A DNA stretch of 64,000 nucleotides from Pseudomonadota bacterium (GCA_021777535.1 JAJYDN010000005.1:1-64000), one strand, 5' to 3'; positions 1-10,090 are shown, counted from the stretch's first letter. Program-made: numbers and translations. The notes: a model not told the origin generated them from the sequence alone.

Positions 1-11
1 GGGGGGCCGAT

Positions 12-1845
12 CTATCGCCCGGGGTAAAACTCGGGCGCGGATTGAAACATGATCGCCATGGCACAGGCCGGCGTGAATTTCTGTATCGCCCGGGGTAAAA
101 CTCGGGCGCGGATTGAAACGCATGTTGGTGGAATAGTGCAACGACCGGCGAACGGTATCGCCCGGGGTAAAACTCGGGCGCGGATTGAAACGATTGCCGC
201 CAGCCTGGTCTGGATCGCCGACATCCAGTATCGCCCGGGGTAAAGCTGGGGCGCGGATTGAGACTGGAGGTCGCAGTAGCATTCGGCCTCGGCATCAATG
301 TATCGCCCGGGGTAAAACTCGGGCGCGGATTGAAACGCGCTCTGGATACACGATAGAGCCGGAAGGCGAGCGTATCGCCCGGGGTAAAACTCGGGCGCGG
401 ATTGAAACACTGATGGAATTGACGCAGCCGTGAGACTGCTAAGGTATCGCCCGGGGTAAAACTCGGGCGCGGATTGAAACGACGAGCAGTGAGTTCGTGC
501 CGGTTGCGGGCGCGGGTATCGCCCGGGGTAAAACTCGGGCGCGGATTGAAACCGAACCTGACGCCAGACCAGGCATTGGGGATCTACGTATCGCCCGGGG
601 TAAAACTCGGGCGCGGATTGAAACGCGCTATATGCAGCAAAGGCGGAAAATCCGCGCACGTATCGCCCGGGGTAAAACTCGGGCGCGGATTGAAACCTTA
701 CAATTAGAATGTGGTGACGGTAGTTTTTTACGTATCGCCCGGGGTAAAACTCGGGCGCGGATTGAAACGAATTTGGCTTGATGGTTGTTAAGTTGCGTCC
801 GGGTATCGCCCGGGGTAAAACTCGGGCGCGGATTGAAACCCGACAGGTACGCCTCCATCTCCTGTAGGGAGATCGTATCGCCCGGGGTAAAACTCGGGCG
901 CGGATTGAAACACCGAAGGGGAAGGGCTCTAATCATCCCGCCGCCTGTATCGCCCGGGGTAAAACTCGGGCGCGGATTGAAACTAGTATTGCTCCTGTAT
1001 CGCGACCGAAGGCGCGGGGTATCGCCCAGGGTAAAACTCGGGCGCGGATTGAAACAGCGCAAGCGCCGTCCCATGCATCGGCACAGAAGGTATCGCCCGG
1101 GGTAAAACTCGGGCGCGGATTGAAACAGGATCACGCCGTCATGTCCGGCATTGGCCGCCTGTATCGCCCCGGGTAAAACTCGGGCGCGGATTGAAACGAA
1201 AACATAGGATCGCCTTTTGTATCCAACACAATCGTATCGCCCGGGGTAAAACTCGGGCGCGGATTGAAACTCGCAACTGCCGCCCCGACGTGTTAGAGCA
1301 CTCGGAGGTATCGCCCGGGGTAAAACTCGGGCGCGGATTGAAACTTCTGGCCGGTGCCGAATGGCGCCCTCTATCAACGTATCGCCCGGGGTAAAACTCG
1401 GGCGCGGATTGAAACTGGGAGTGGCTCATGGGGTGGCCGGACAACTGGAGTATCGCCCGGGGTAAAACTCGGGCGCGGATTGAAACGACGCTGGACGTCA
1501 ACGGCTTAGGTGCCCTGCCTGTATCGCCCGGGGTAAAACTCGGGCGCGGATTGAAACGAGTGCGGATGCGCGTGGTCCCCGGGATCGAAAATGTATCGTC
1601 CGGGGTAAAACTCGGGCGCGGATTGAAACCGCCTGTCTGTGGGCCGAGGGTCCCCGAGGTGAGGTATCGCCCGGGGTAAAACTCGGGCGCGGATTGAAAC
1701 TTGCGCAGGTAACGCGCGGTGGCCGTCAGCGCGACCGTATCGCCCGGAGTAAAACTCGGGCGCGGATTGAAACTGTACGGCTGGTTCGTGGCAGCGCAGA
1801 CCGGCCACGTATCGCCCGGGGTAAAACTCGGGCGCGGATTGAAAC
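12..1845 (+). CRISPR. CRISPR array, 26 repeats and 25 spacers
   Basis: A 37-base repeat starting GTATCGCCCGGGG and ending CGCGGATTGAAAC occurs 26 times with unique spacers of 34-37 bases. Inside the repeat CGCCCG can pair with CGGGCG around a ten-base loop. The ATTGAAAC end is the usual crRNA 5' handle of many type I and type III systems, so transcription should run left to right, with the leader left of the window or in its first bases. Most copies are identical. Variants are repeat 1 (first base C), 4 (three changes), 15, 17, 23 and 25, so most decay is in the distal half, as expected at a trailer end. No cas gene is present, so the subtype is not assigned. Confidence 0.98.
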
Positions 1846-1875
1846 ATTGATTTCGGGAAGGAGGCATTCGACATA
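1846..1875 (+). other. Array trailer or truncated last spacer, ending in TA
   Basis: These 30 bases follow the last intact repeat and end in the TA that abuts the insertion sequence. Joining this stretch to the sequence right of the element (from 2978) does not restore a repeat. The element therefore probably landed in the array trailer, or a further repeat was already lost. It resembles spacers in length but has no closing repeat. Confidence 0.5.
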
Positions 1876-2975
1876 CTAAGTGGTACATATAATATATTAG
1901 AGACTCTATCATATAATTATTAAATGCAAGTCGACGGAAGGAAGATCGATCACGCCAAGCTCGAAGAGATCCGTTTCGAGACGGTGAGTAGGGTGCAGGC
2001 GGGCGAGGCACCGACGACGGTGGCCCAAGACATGGGGTCCTACACGAACCGCATATTCATCTGGCTTGCCGCCTACCGCGCGGGCGGCTGGGACGCGCTG
2101 CGCTCGCAAAAAGCGATGGGACGGCCCAAGCGCCTCGATGCCAGGAAGATCCGCTGGCTCCACGACACCGCGACCATGAGAAGCCCCCTGCGGGTGAAGC
2201 CCCCCTTTGCGCTGTGGACGCGTGCCCAGATCCGCACCCTGATTGAGCGCCGATTCTGGGTGAAGCTCTCCCTGGTGTCGGTGGGAAGGCTTCTGGCCCA
2301 GCTCAGGCTTACCTGCCAGAAACCGCTCTTTCGCGCCTATGAGCAGGATGCTTCCCCGGTGGAGCGCTGGCTAAAAGAGGAATACCCGAAGATCCGGGCC
2401 TTGGCGAAGCGCGAGAAGGCCGGGATCTTCTTCGAGGATGAATCCGGGGTCAGGTCGGACTTCCACAGCGGCACCACCTGGGCCGCGAAGGGCGAAACGC
2501 CGGTGGTGCGGGTCACCGGGGCCCGCTTCTCCTTGAACATGATCTCGGCCGTCTCCCCGCGCGGGGAGCTGCGCTTCATGGTGGTGCGCGGGGGCGTGGG
2601 TGCCGGTATGTTCATCGAATTCCTAAAGCGCCTCGCGCAGGGCAGTCAGCGCAAGATCTTCCTCATCTGTGACGGACACCCCTCGCACCGTGCCAGGAAG
2701 GTCGCAGCGTTTGTCGAGTCGCTCGAGGGAAGGCTCCAATTGTTCTTCCCGCCACCCTATTCCCCCGAACTCAATCCGGACGAGCTCGTCTTAAATGACG
2801 TGAAGAACAATGGTGTCGCCCGCACGCTCGTGCACGGCCCCAAGGACCTGCTGCGCGCGGTCATAAGCCGGTTGCGCACCCTGCAGAAGACTCCGGAGAT
2901 GGTCCGGTCCTTCTTTCAGCATCCGGAGACGCGCTATGCTGCGCACCCATAGTCGCTAACATATGTACTGATTAG
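1876..2975 (+). mobile_element. Complete IS630-family insertion sequence (about 1.1 kb)
   Basis: The element carries one transposase gene and imperfect terminal inverted repeats: CTAAGTGGTACATAT at the left and, read inward from the right, CTAATCAGTACATAT (12 of 15 identical). TA dinucleotides flank both ends (1874-1875 and 2976-2977). IS630/Tc1-type elements characteristically insert at TA and duplicate it, so both ends look intact. The ends are AT-rich, unlike the surrounding DNA. The intact gene and ends suggest a recent insertion. Confidence 0.85.
1924..2952 (+). CDS. IS630-family transposase
   Basis: This 342-residue protein would catalyse cut-and-paste movement of the surrounding element. 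The N-terminal third is a helix-turn-helix region (about residues 10-75) followed by a second winged-helix-like segment. The DDE nuclease fold follows: Asp172 in FFEDESGVRSD, Asp250 in LICDGHPSHRAR and Glu287 in SPELNPDELVL, close to the usual IS630 spacing. The common NPIE tetrapeptide reads NPDE here. Length is normal for the family. It fills almost the whole element and reads away from the CRISPR array. There is no sign of frameshift or truncation, so it is probably functional. Confidence 0.93.
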   Translation: MQVDGRKIDHAKLEEIRFETVSRVQAGEAPTTVAQDMGSYTNRIFIWLAAYRAGGWDALRSQKAMGRPKRLDARKIRWLHDTATMRSPLRVKPPFALWTRAQIRTLIERRFWVKLSLVSVGRLLAQLRLTCQKPLFRAYEQDASPVERWLKEEYPKIRALAKREKAGIFFEDESGVRSDFHSGTTWAAKGETPVVRVTGARFSLNMISAVSPRGELRFMVVRGGVGAGMFIEFLKRLAQGSQRKIFLICDGHPSHRARKVAAFVESLEGRLQLFFPPPYSPELNPDELVLNDVKNNGVARTLVHGPKDLLRAVISRLRTLQKTPEMVRSFFQHPETRYAAHP

Positions 2976-3003
2976 TAAGTTCCACACAGAATGAAGAATT
3001 ACA

Positions 3004-3426
3004 TCAGGACGCGTCTGCCTCATCTGCGTGGAGCGCCGCGATCAACGGACAGGCCACTTTCTCTTCGCCGTGGCGGCACCGGTCGAGCAGGTTTGCCAGC
3101 GTCGCCTCGATGCGGTGCAGATCCTGTAGCCGCTTTTGCACATCGGACAGGTGTTGGGTCGCCAGTGCGGCGGCCGCGTCGCACTGCATGCCCTCATCGA
3201 GCTGCAGCAGATGCTGGATCTCATCCAGGCTGAACCCGAGCCGTTGCGCGGACTTGATGAACTTGATCCGCGCGTTATCGGCTGGCGTGTAATGCCGGAT
3301 GCCACCCGGAGGGCGCGGCGGCTCGCGCAACAGACCCCTGCGCTGATAGAAGCGGATCGTCTCCACGTTGACGCCGACCGCTGCCGCCAGCCGGCCAATG
3401 GTCCACGCGTTTTTGCCATGCTGCAT
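3004..3426 (-). CDS. merR: MerR, mercury-responsive transcription regulator
   Basis: This 140-residue MerR-family protein starts with the winged helix-turn-helix (WTIGRLAAAVGVNVETIRFY). A dimerisation helix and a C-terminal metal loop follow. The three Hg(II) ligands of canonical MerR are present at the classical positions: Cys82 (MQCDAA), Cys117 and Cys126 (CRHGEEKVAC). This separates it from the Zn, Cu and Pb members of the family. It is divergent from merC, with the operator-promoter between them. By family knowledge it represses without Hg(II) and activates by untwisting the promoter when Hg(II) binds. Confidence 0.95.
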   Translation of the reverse strand: MQHGKNAWTIGRLAAAVGVNVETIRFYQRRGLLREPPRPPGGIRHYTPADNARIKFIKSAQRLGFSLDEIQHLLQLDEGMQCDAAAALATQHLSDVQKRLQDLHRIEATLANLLDRCRHGEEKVACPLIAALHADEADAS

Positions 3427-3431
3427 AGGTC

Positions 3432-3462
3432 TTGACTCCGTACTTTAGTACGGCGGTAAGTT
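3432..3462 (+). promoter_or_regulatory. mer operator-promoter with 19-bp spacer
   Basis: A -35 element TTGACT (3432-3437) and a -10 element TAAGTT (3457-3462) are 19 bases apart, the overlong spacing typical of MerR-type promoters. Between them lies the dyad CCGTAC-TTTA-GTACGG (3438-3453), which closely resembles the known mer operator. It faces merC and sits just upstream of the merR start, so it can serve both genes. Confidence 0.9.
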
Positions 3463-3518
3463 TACCTTACCTGGAGCCATTGCGCTCTCTTGAACCGTCA
3501 CTCCGGAGGCCCGCATCC

Positions 3519-3953
3519 ATGTCTGCCATCACCCGCATCATCGACAAAACCGGCGTTGTCGGCGCCGTCGTGGGCAGCTTCAGCTGCGCTTTGTGTTTCC
3601 CGGCGGCCGCAAGCCTCGGCGCGGCGATCGGACTGGGCTTTCTGAGCCAGTGGGAAGGCCTGTTCATGCATTGGTTGATCCCGGCCTTCGCGGCCGTGGC
3701 GCTGCTGGCGAGCCTCGCGGGCTGGTTCTCGCACCGCCGGTGGCAACGCACCTTGCCGGGCGCGATCGGCCCCGTGCTCGCGCTCATCGGCGTGTTCGGG
3801 ATGACTCATCATTTCCTCGGCAAGGATCTGGCACGGGGGATTTTCTATACCGGACTGATCGTCATGGTGGTGGCCTCCATCTGGGACATGATCAATCCGG
3901 CAAATCGCCGCTGTGCGACCGACGGCTGCGAAACGCCCGCCGCGCGCGGCTAA
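3519..3953 (+). CDS. merC: MerC, inner-membrane mercuric ion transporter
   Basis: This 144-residue membrane protein matches MerC, which carries Hg(II) into the cytoplasm for reduction. Four hydrophobic segments are visible. The first carries the Cys23-x2-Cys26 pair (GSFSCALCFP) expected to bind Hg(II). The C-terminal IWDMINPANRRC stretch is also typical of MerC. The start is the ATG after CCGGAGG; in-frame codons further upstream have no ribosome site and would read through the promoter region. It is followed by merA after 21 bases. No MerT or MerP is encoded nearby, so this is probably the main Hg(II) uptake route. Confidence 0.92.
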   Translation: MSAITRIIDKTGVVGAVVGSFSCALCFPAAASLGAAIGLGFLSQWEGLFMHWLIPAFAAVALLASLAGWFSHRRWQRTLPGAIGPVLALIGVFGMTHHFLGKDLARGIFYTGLIVMVVASIWDMINPANRRCATDGCETPAARG

Positions 3954-5618
<1,665 letters not shown>

Positions 5619-5653
5619 TGTCCGGCAACACCCAAGATCCGGAGAAAGCCGCC

Positions 5654-6211
5654 ATGAATGAGCCGATCGATATACACGGCATCCGCCGGTCCCGCCCTCG
5701 AGCAATCGTCCTCGCATTGCTTCTGCTCGGACTTGGTACCTCCCTGTCCGCCGCTGCGGGCACATCGCCCCTGGCGCCGGTAGCACCGTTTACGACGGCC
5801 TCCGGACAGACGCTGTACACGACAAGCCTGAAAGGCCGCCCCACCCTGCTCTGGCTGCTGTCCACCTGGTGCGGCAGCTGTGCCGCGGGACTGCAGACAC
5901 TGGCGCGGCACGCCGACAGTCTGCAGAAGGCCGGGCTGCGCATCGTGATCTTGCGCAATTACCGCAACGACGGCTATCCCGGGATGCGCATCGCTGCGTT
6001 CACCCGCAAGGTGCTGCCCCATTTCATGCCCCCCAAGAACTGGGTATTGGGGCAAGCCTCCCAACAGCTCGGTATGCGCTACAACGCCAGCCGCTATCCG
6101 GATATCTATTTCCTGATCGGCGCCAAAGGGCACATACGGGCGGTAGACAGCGCGCCCTCGGCGACGTTTTCCCGGATACGCGCATTCGCGAAGAATCCGG
6201 CCCGCCACTGA
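5654..6211 (+). CDS. Membrane-anchored or secreted thioredoxin-like protein in the mer operon
   Basis: This 185-residue protein has a hydrophobic segment at about residues 17-35 (signal peptide or anchor). A thioredoxin/TlpA-like domain with the redox motif WCGSC (Cys73, Cys76) follows. The start at 5654 is preceded by GGAGAAAG; an earlier in-frame ATG overlaps merA and lacks a clear ribosome site. It follows merA by 35 bases and precedes a Cys-Cys membrane protein, so the three are probably co-transcribed under MerR. A periplasmic thiol oxidoreductase could deliver Hg(II) or keep transporter thiols reduced, but this is inference. It is not one of the standard mer genes. Confidence 0.75.
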   Translation: MNEPIDIHGIRRSRPRAIVLALLLLGLGTSLSAAAGTSPLAPVAPFTTASGQTLYTTSLKGRPTLLWLLSTWCGSCAAGLQTLARHADSLQKAGLRIVILRNYRNDGYPGMRIAAFTRKVLPHFMPPKNWVLGQASQQLGMRYNASRYPDIYFLIGAKGHIRAVDSAPSATFSRIRAFAKNPARH

Positions 6212-6221
6212 GAACGGATGC

Positions 6222-6734
6222 ATGGGAGACCTCCTGACCGCACTCAGGCGCCTCTGGCAGGAACCCGCCGGCCGCTGGACGGCGGGGCTCGCGTTCATCG
6301 TCCTGTTTCCGCTCTATGCGGCCACCTTGCCGGCCTCCCTGACCGGTGGGCATATCGGCTGGGTCAGCTTGCGCCTGCTCACGCCCGGACAAGCGCTGTT
6401 TTCCTTCTGTCTCGCCGCCTTGCTCGCGCTCACGCTGGCCATCATGGTGCTGCTGGTGCGGGGAGGACAAAAGGCGAGCAAGGGTTCGGCGACAGGCGGC
6501 GCGCTGGTTGCCTTCTTCGCCCCCCTGCTCTGCTGCACCCCGCTGATCCCTTTGGCCTTGGGCGCCTTGGCTGTCCTGTTCCCGGCGGCGGCGGGATTGG
6601 CACCGGGCCGGATACAGGGGTTCATCGCGACCCACGAATTCGGGATCGAACTGTTTGCCGTGGCATTGAGCTTCACGGCCCTCTGGCAGAATGCCAAAAG
6701 GCTCGCGCAGGGCCCCGCGTGCGCGACCAGATGA
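6222..6734 (+). CDS. Four-helix membrane protein with Cys-Cys-Thr-Pro motif, mer operon
   Basis: This 170-residue protein has about four hydrophobic helices (near 19-38, 57-79, 91-120 and 134-152). The third carries vicinal Cys104-Cys105 in APLLCCTPLIPLALG. That Cys-Cys followed by prolines and small residues is reminiscent of the first helix of MerT, but overall similarity to MerT is not evident, so the family is not assigned. It starts 11 bases after the thioredoxin-like gene and is the last gene of the run. Context suggests a second Hg(II) or thiol-linked membrane step. A dithiol-handling partner of the thioredoxin-like protein is an alternative. Confidence 0.6.
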   Translation: MGDLLTALRRLWQEPAGRWTAGLAFIVLFPLYAATLPASLTGGHIGWVSLRLLTPGQALFSFCLAALLALTLAIMVLLVRGGQKASKGSATGGALVAFFAPLLCCTPLIPLALGALAVLFPAAAGLAPGRIQGFIATHEFGIELFAVALSFTALWQNAKRLAQGPACATR

Positions 6735-6903
6735 GGGCGCAGGTACGCCGCGAGCAAGCCCGGCGGGCTGGCTAGGGGGCAGGCACCGGAGGGGAGCCTC
6801 TCCCCGCGCTCGGGCGGGGCCGCGCCTGCCCGCATCCATCCCCGATCCGGATTGAATCACCTTCCGCAGGCCGCTTCACGACAGGCGCGTGTAAAAGGGG
6901 CCC

Positions 6904-7578
6904 TCAGCGGCCCAGCAGCCGCAGCAGCTTGTGGGTGCGGTTTTGGAAGTAGCGGCTGCGGGTTGCGGGATTGCTGCCGGTCGGATCGGGCAGGGTCGCT
7001 GCGATCTCGGCATCCTGGCGGGTGTCCAGCGCCCAGACCGGCTTGCCGAAATAGTACTCGGCCGCCGCCTGCACGCCGTATATACCGTGGCCGAACTGGG
7101 CATTGTTCAGGTAGAGCGCAAGGACGCGCCGCTTGCTGACCGTGTGCGCGAGCACCCAGGTGAGCAAGGCCTCGTTGCCCTTGCGGAAGAAGGTCCGCGC
7201 CCGGTCGAGGAACATGTTCTTCGCCGTCTGCTGCGTAATGGTGCTGCCCCCGTAGACGATGCGGCCGGCGCGCCAGTCGTATTGCGCTGCGTTTTCGATC
7301 GCATCGAAATCGAAGCCGTCATTTTGGTAAAATGTCCCGTCTTCGCCAAGAATGACGGCCCGCTGCAGGGTGAGCGGAATGGCCCTCAAGCGAACGGGCC
7401 GCCAGCGCAGGGGGTAGCCCGGCCGCGGCCTGTGCCTGTATTCGCGCACGAAGCGTGACATGGGGATCGGTCCCCGGGCGAGGTGCGGAACCTCCATCCA
7501 GCGGATGGCGAGGAACAGGAGATCGGCCAAGGCGCAGGCCAAGACGGCGATGACGACGCGGCGGAGAATGCGGGACAC
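6904..7578 (-). CDS. mtgA: Monofunctional peptidoglycan transglycosylase MtgA
   Basis: This 224-residue GT51 enzyme polymerises lipid II glycan strands at the inner membrane. An N-terminal membrane anchor (about 8-27) is followed by the glycosyltransferase core. The core contains the catalytic-glutamate motif ILGEDGTFYQNDGFD and the conserved GGSTITQQTAKNMF, with KRRVLALYLNNAQFG further on. There is no transpeptidase domain, which distinguishes it from bifunctional PBPs. It starts with GTG. It converges on the mer operon end and diverges from the PP-loop gene. Confidence 0.93.
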   Translation of the reverse strand: MSRILRRVVIAVLACALADLLFLAIRWMEVPHLARGPIPMSRFVREYRHRPRPGYPLRWRPVRLRAIPLTLQRAVILGEDGTFYQNDGFDFDAIENAAQYDWRAGRIVYGGSTITQQTAKNMFLDRARTFFRKGNEALLTWVLAHTVSKRRVLALYLNNAQFGHGIYGVQAAAEYYFGKPVWALDTRQDAEIAATLPDPTGSNPATRSRYFQNRTHKLLRLLGR

Positions 7579-7651
7579 GGGGCAAGCGGCGCGTGAGAAC
7601 GGGCACCTATACTAGCAAATACAGGGCATGCGGGACAGTATGGAGGCAGTC

Positions 7652-8710
7652 ATGGATGTTGGGGCCGCGCCACGGGTGCAGAGAAAGGCGGTCGCCCTGC
7701 TGTCGGGCGGACTCGATTCGCTGCTGGCGGCGCGGATGATGCTCGACCAGGGCATCCATGTCGAGGGAATCAATTTTTTTACGGGATTTTGCGTCGAAGG
7801 ACACACGCACGCGGTGCGCAAAGACCGCCAGCGGCGGGTCGTGCGCAACAACGCGCTCCATGCCGCGTCCCAGCTCGGCATCCGGTTGCACATCGTCGAC
7901 GTGATCGAGGAATACAAGGATATCGTCCTGAATCCCCGCCACGGCTACGGGGCCCATCTGAACCCCTGTCTCGACTGCAAGGGTTTCATGGTGGGCAAGG
8001 CGCGTGAATGGATGGAGACTCATGGTTTCGACTTCATCGTGACCGGCGAAGTCCTGGGGCAGCGGCCCAAATCCCAGCGGCGCGACACCTTTCCGGTCAT
8101 CGCGCGCGAATCGGGGGCCTTTGACCGCCTGTTGCGTCCACTGAGTGCGCAGCTGCTGGCGCCGACTCTCCCCGAGCGCGAAGGCTGGGTCGACCGCGAA
8201 CGCCTGCTGAAACTGAGTGGCCGCAACCGCAAGCCGCAGATCGGGATGGCACGGGCGCAAGGGCTCGACTATGCCCAGCCCGCCGGCGGCTGCTGTTTTC
8301 TGACCGATGCGAATTATGCCCGCAAATTGCGGGATCTGTGGGAAAGCCGCGGCGACCGCCGCTATGACTTCGATGACATCATGCTCTTGAAGATCGGCCG
8401 CCATATCCGCCCGCGACCCCACTTCAAGCTCATCATCGGCCGGGAAGAGGGCGAGAACCGTTTTCTCGAAGGGTACCGTCACCGCTTCATCCATCTCTTT
8501 GCCGCCGACGCCAACGGGCCGATCGCGCTTTTGCAGGGCGAGGCCGCTGACGAGGACCTCATGCTGGCTGCCGCCATTACCGCCCGTTTCGGACAGGCGC
8601 GCCATGCCGAATCAGTCCGCATGACCATCGTGCGGCCAGGTGCCGATGCGCAACAGCGGATGGTGCCGCCGTGGCCGGTTGATCGGTTTCCGCGCGAGTG
8701 GTACCTGTAG
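7652..8710 (+). CDS. PP-loop (ThiI/MnmA-like) tRNA sulfurtransferase candidate
   Basis: This 352-residue protein opens with a PP-loop ATP-pyrophosphatase motif SGGLDS (residues 18-23), the adenylating site of tRNA thiolases. Cysteines suited to sulfur transfer or metal binding follow: Cys106-x2-Cys109 (NPCLDCK) and Cys214-Cys215 (PAGGCCF). The C-terminal third (about 240-352) is a separate domain, probably an RNA-binding one. It is not ordinary ThiI (no THUMP or ferredoxin-like start) nor MnmA. The start at 7652 has GGAGGCAGTC in front; two earlier ATGs lack this. The next gene, four bases on, is a TusA-like sulfur carrier, which supports a thiolation role. Confidence 0.75.
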   Translation: MDVGAAPRVQRKAVALLSGGLDSLLAARMMLDQGIHVEGINFFTGFCVEGHTHAVRKDRQRRVVRNNALHAASQLGIRLHIVDVIEEYKDIVLNPRHGYGAHLNPCLDCKGFMVGKAREWMETHGFDFIVTGEVLGQRPKSQRRDTFPVIARESGAFDRLLRPLSAQLLAPTLPEREGWVDRERLLKLSGRNRKPQIGMARAQGLDYAQPAGGCCFLTDANYARKLRDLWESRGDRRYDFDDIMLLKIGRHIRPRPHFKLIIGREEGENRFLEGYRHRFIHLFAADANGPIALLQGEAADEDLMLAAAITARFGQARHAESVRMTIVRPGADAQQRMVPPWPVDRFPREWYL

Positions 8711-8714
8711 ATCC

Positions 8715-8939
8715 ATGCCGCACCTCGACGCCCGTCACCTGCTCTGCCCCATGCCGGTCATCCGCGTAAGCGAGCAGCTGCGCGATCTCGCCGCGGGCAC
8801 GGTGCTGACGGTCGCCTGCACGGACCCCGGCGCGCTCTACGATATTCCCGCCTGGTGCCGGCTGGAGGGCCATGAGGTGATGGAAAGCCGTGTGGAACCA
8901 TCCGGAGAGATAGTGATAGTCATCAAGGTGCATGCATGA
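8715..8939 (+). CDS. TusA-family sulfur carrier protein
   Basis: This 74-residue protein has the TusA/SirA fold signature: Cys11 in the LLCPMPVIRV motif after a short beta strand, then the usual alpha-beta pattern ending in VIVIKV. The single Cys11 would carry a persulfide. It is packed between the PP-loop enzyme (4-base gap) and the CDF transporter (4-base ATGA overlap), so all three are probably one transcript. The likely partner is the upstream PP-loop enzyme, with this protein feeding it sulfur. A role in sulfur oxidation is a less favoured alternative, since no hdr or dsr genes adjoin. Confidence 0.88.
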   Translation: MPHLDARHLLCPMPVIRVSEQLRDLAAGTVLTVACTDPGALYDIPAWCRLEGHEVMESRVEPSGEIVIVIKVHA

Positions 8940-10090
8940 GTGCCATGGGCGCGACCGAATCCGGCGGCAACGAAGCGGGCCGCGTCGTCTGGCGCGGCCT
9001 CATCACGAACGTGCTGCTCGCCTGCGGGCAGGTGGGCGTGGGCATCCTCGGCCGCTCGACCGCGCTGGTGGCAGACGGCTTCCACACGCTTTCGGATCTC
9101 CTGAGCGATACCCTCGTCCTGCTGGCGTCGCGCTTTGGCGCGCGGGCCGCGGATCAGGATCACCCCTATGGACACGCCCGCATCGAGACCGCCGGCGCGT
9201 TCGGCCTGAGCCTCGTGTTGCTGGGCGCCGGTATCGGCATCGCCCTGCATGCAGCCGATATCCTGGGACATCCGGGAAGGCTTGCGCCGCCGAGTCTTTC
9301 GGCGCTGGCCATGGCGCTCGTGGCGATCGGCGTCAAGGAAGGACTGTACTGGTATACCCAGCGCGCCGCTCAGCGGTTGCGCTCGCAGCTCCTGCACGCC
9401 AATGCCTGGCATTACCGGACCGACGTGTTTTCATCGGCCGTGGTGGCCGTCGGCATCACCGGCAGTCTGCTCGGTGTCCACGACCTCGATGCGATCGCGG
9501 CCATCGGTGTCGCAATCCTCATCGTGCGCATGGGCGCCAGCATCGGATGGCAGGCCATGCGGGAACTGGTGGATACGGGTCTCGAGGCCGAAAAACTCGA
9601 GCGCATACGGCAGGTCATTCTCTCCATCGATGGCGTGCGCACCCTGCACCTGCTGCGCACGCGGCGGACGGGCGGGCTCGCACTGATCGACGTCCACATC
9701 CTCGTCGACAGCACGGTCAGCGTGTCGGAGGGGCACCAGATCGCCGAGATGGTGCGCCTGACCCTCATGAACCGCGTGGAAAACATCGCCGATGTCCTCG
9801 TCCATATCGATCCGGAGGACGACGAGCACGCGGCAGTCAACGCCCGCCTGCCGTCACGTTCGGCCCTCTTTGCGCGCCTGCAGGGCTACTTCGCGGACAT
9901 CCCGGAGGCCCGGTCGATCGCCGAGAAAAACATCGCACTCCACTATCTGGGCGGCAAGCTGCATGTCGAGATCATGCTGCCGCTCGATCTGGCACCGACC
10001 CCGCAGGCCGGCCGCGCCGTTCAGGAACGATTCCAGAAAGCGGCGAGCCCTGATCCCGACATCGCCGCGCTGACGATCTGCTTTCATTAG
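8936..10090 (+). CDS. Cation diffusion facilitator (FieF/ZitB-like) efflux transporter
   Basis: This 384-residue CDF-family protein exports divalent metals by proton antiport. Membrane helices fill about residues 15-215. Metal-site motifs are DGFHTLSDLLSD in helix 2 and HPYGHARIE at the second helical pair. A cytoplasmic ferredoxin-like domain follows, with ALIDVHILVD and VLVHIDPEDDEHA. A further 70-residue extension after the usual CDF C-terminus is present. The start codon overlaps the stop of the TusA-like gene. Substrate (Fe, Zn, Cd or Co) cannot be told from sequence alone. Confidence 0.9.
   Translation: MSAMGATESGGNEAGRVVWRGLITNVLLACGQVGVGILGRSTALVADGFHTLSDLLSDTLVLLASRFGARAADQDHPYGHARIETAGAFGLSLVLLGAGIGIALHAADILGHPGRLAPPSLSALAMALVAIGVKEGLYWYTQRAAQRLRSQLLHANAWHYRTDVFSSAVVAVGITGSLLGVHDLDAIAAIGVAILIVRMGASIGWQAMRELVDTGLEAEKLERIRQVILSIDGVRTLHLLRTRRTGGLALIDVHILVDSTVSVSEGHQIAEMVRLTLMNRVENIADVLVHIDPEDDEHAAVNARLPSRSALFARLQGYFADIPEARSIAEKNIALHYLGGKLHVEIMLPLDLAPTPQAGRAVQERFQKAASPDPDIAALTICFH

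Noticed and set aside
49-1808. Spacers matching other parts of this window (self-targeting)
   Set aside because: No match was noticed by eye; an alignment search would be decisive.
12-2011. Long open frames on both strands through the CRISPR array, giving repeated peptides such as FQSAPEFYPGRY
   Set aside because: They are translations of the 37-base repeat. No ribosome sites, and the same repeat is open in several frames.
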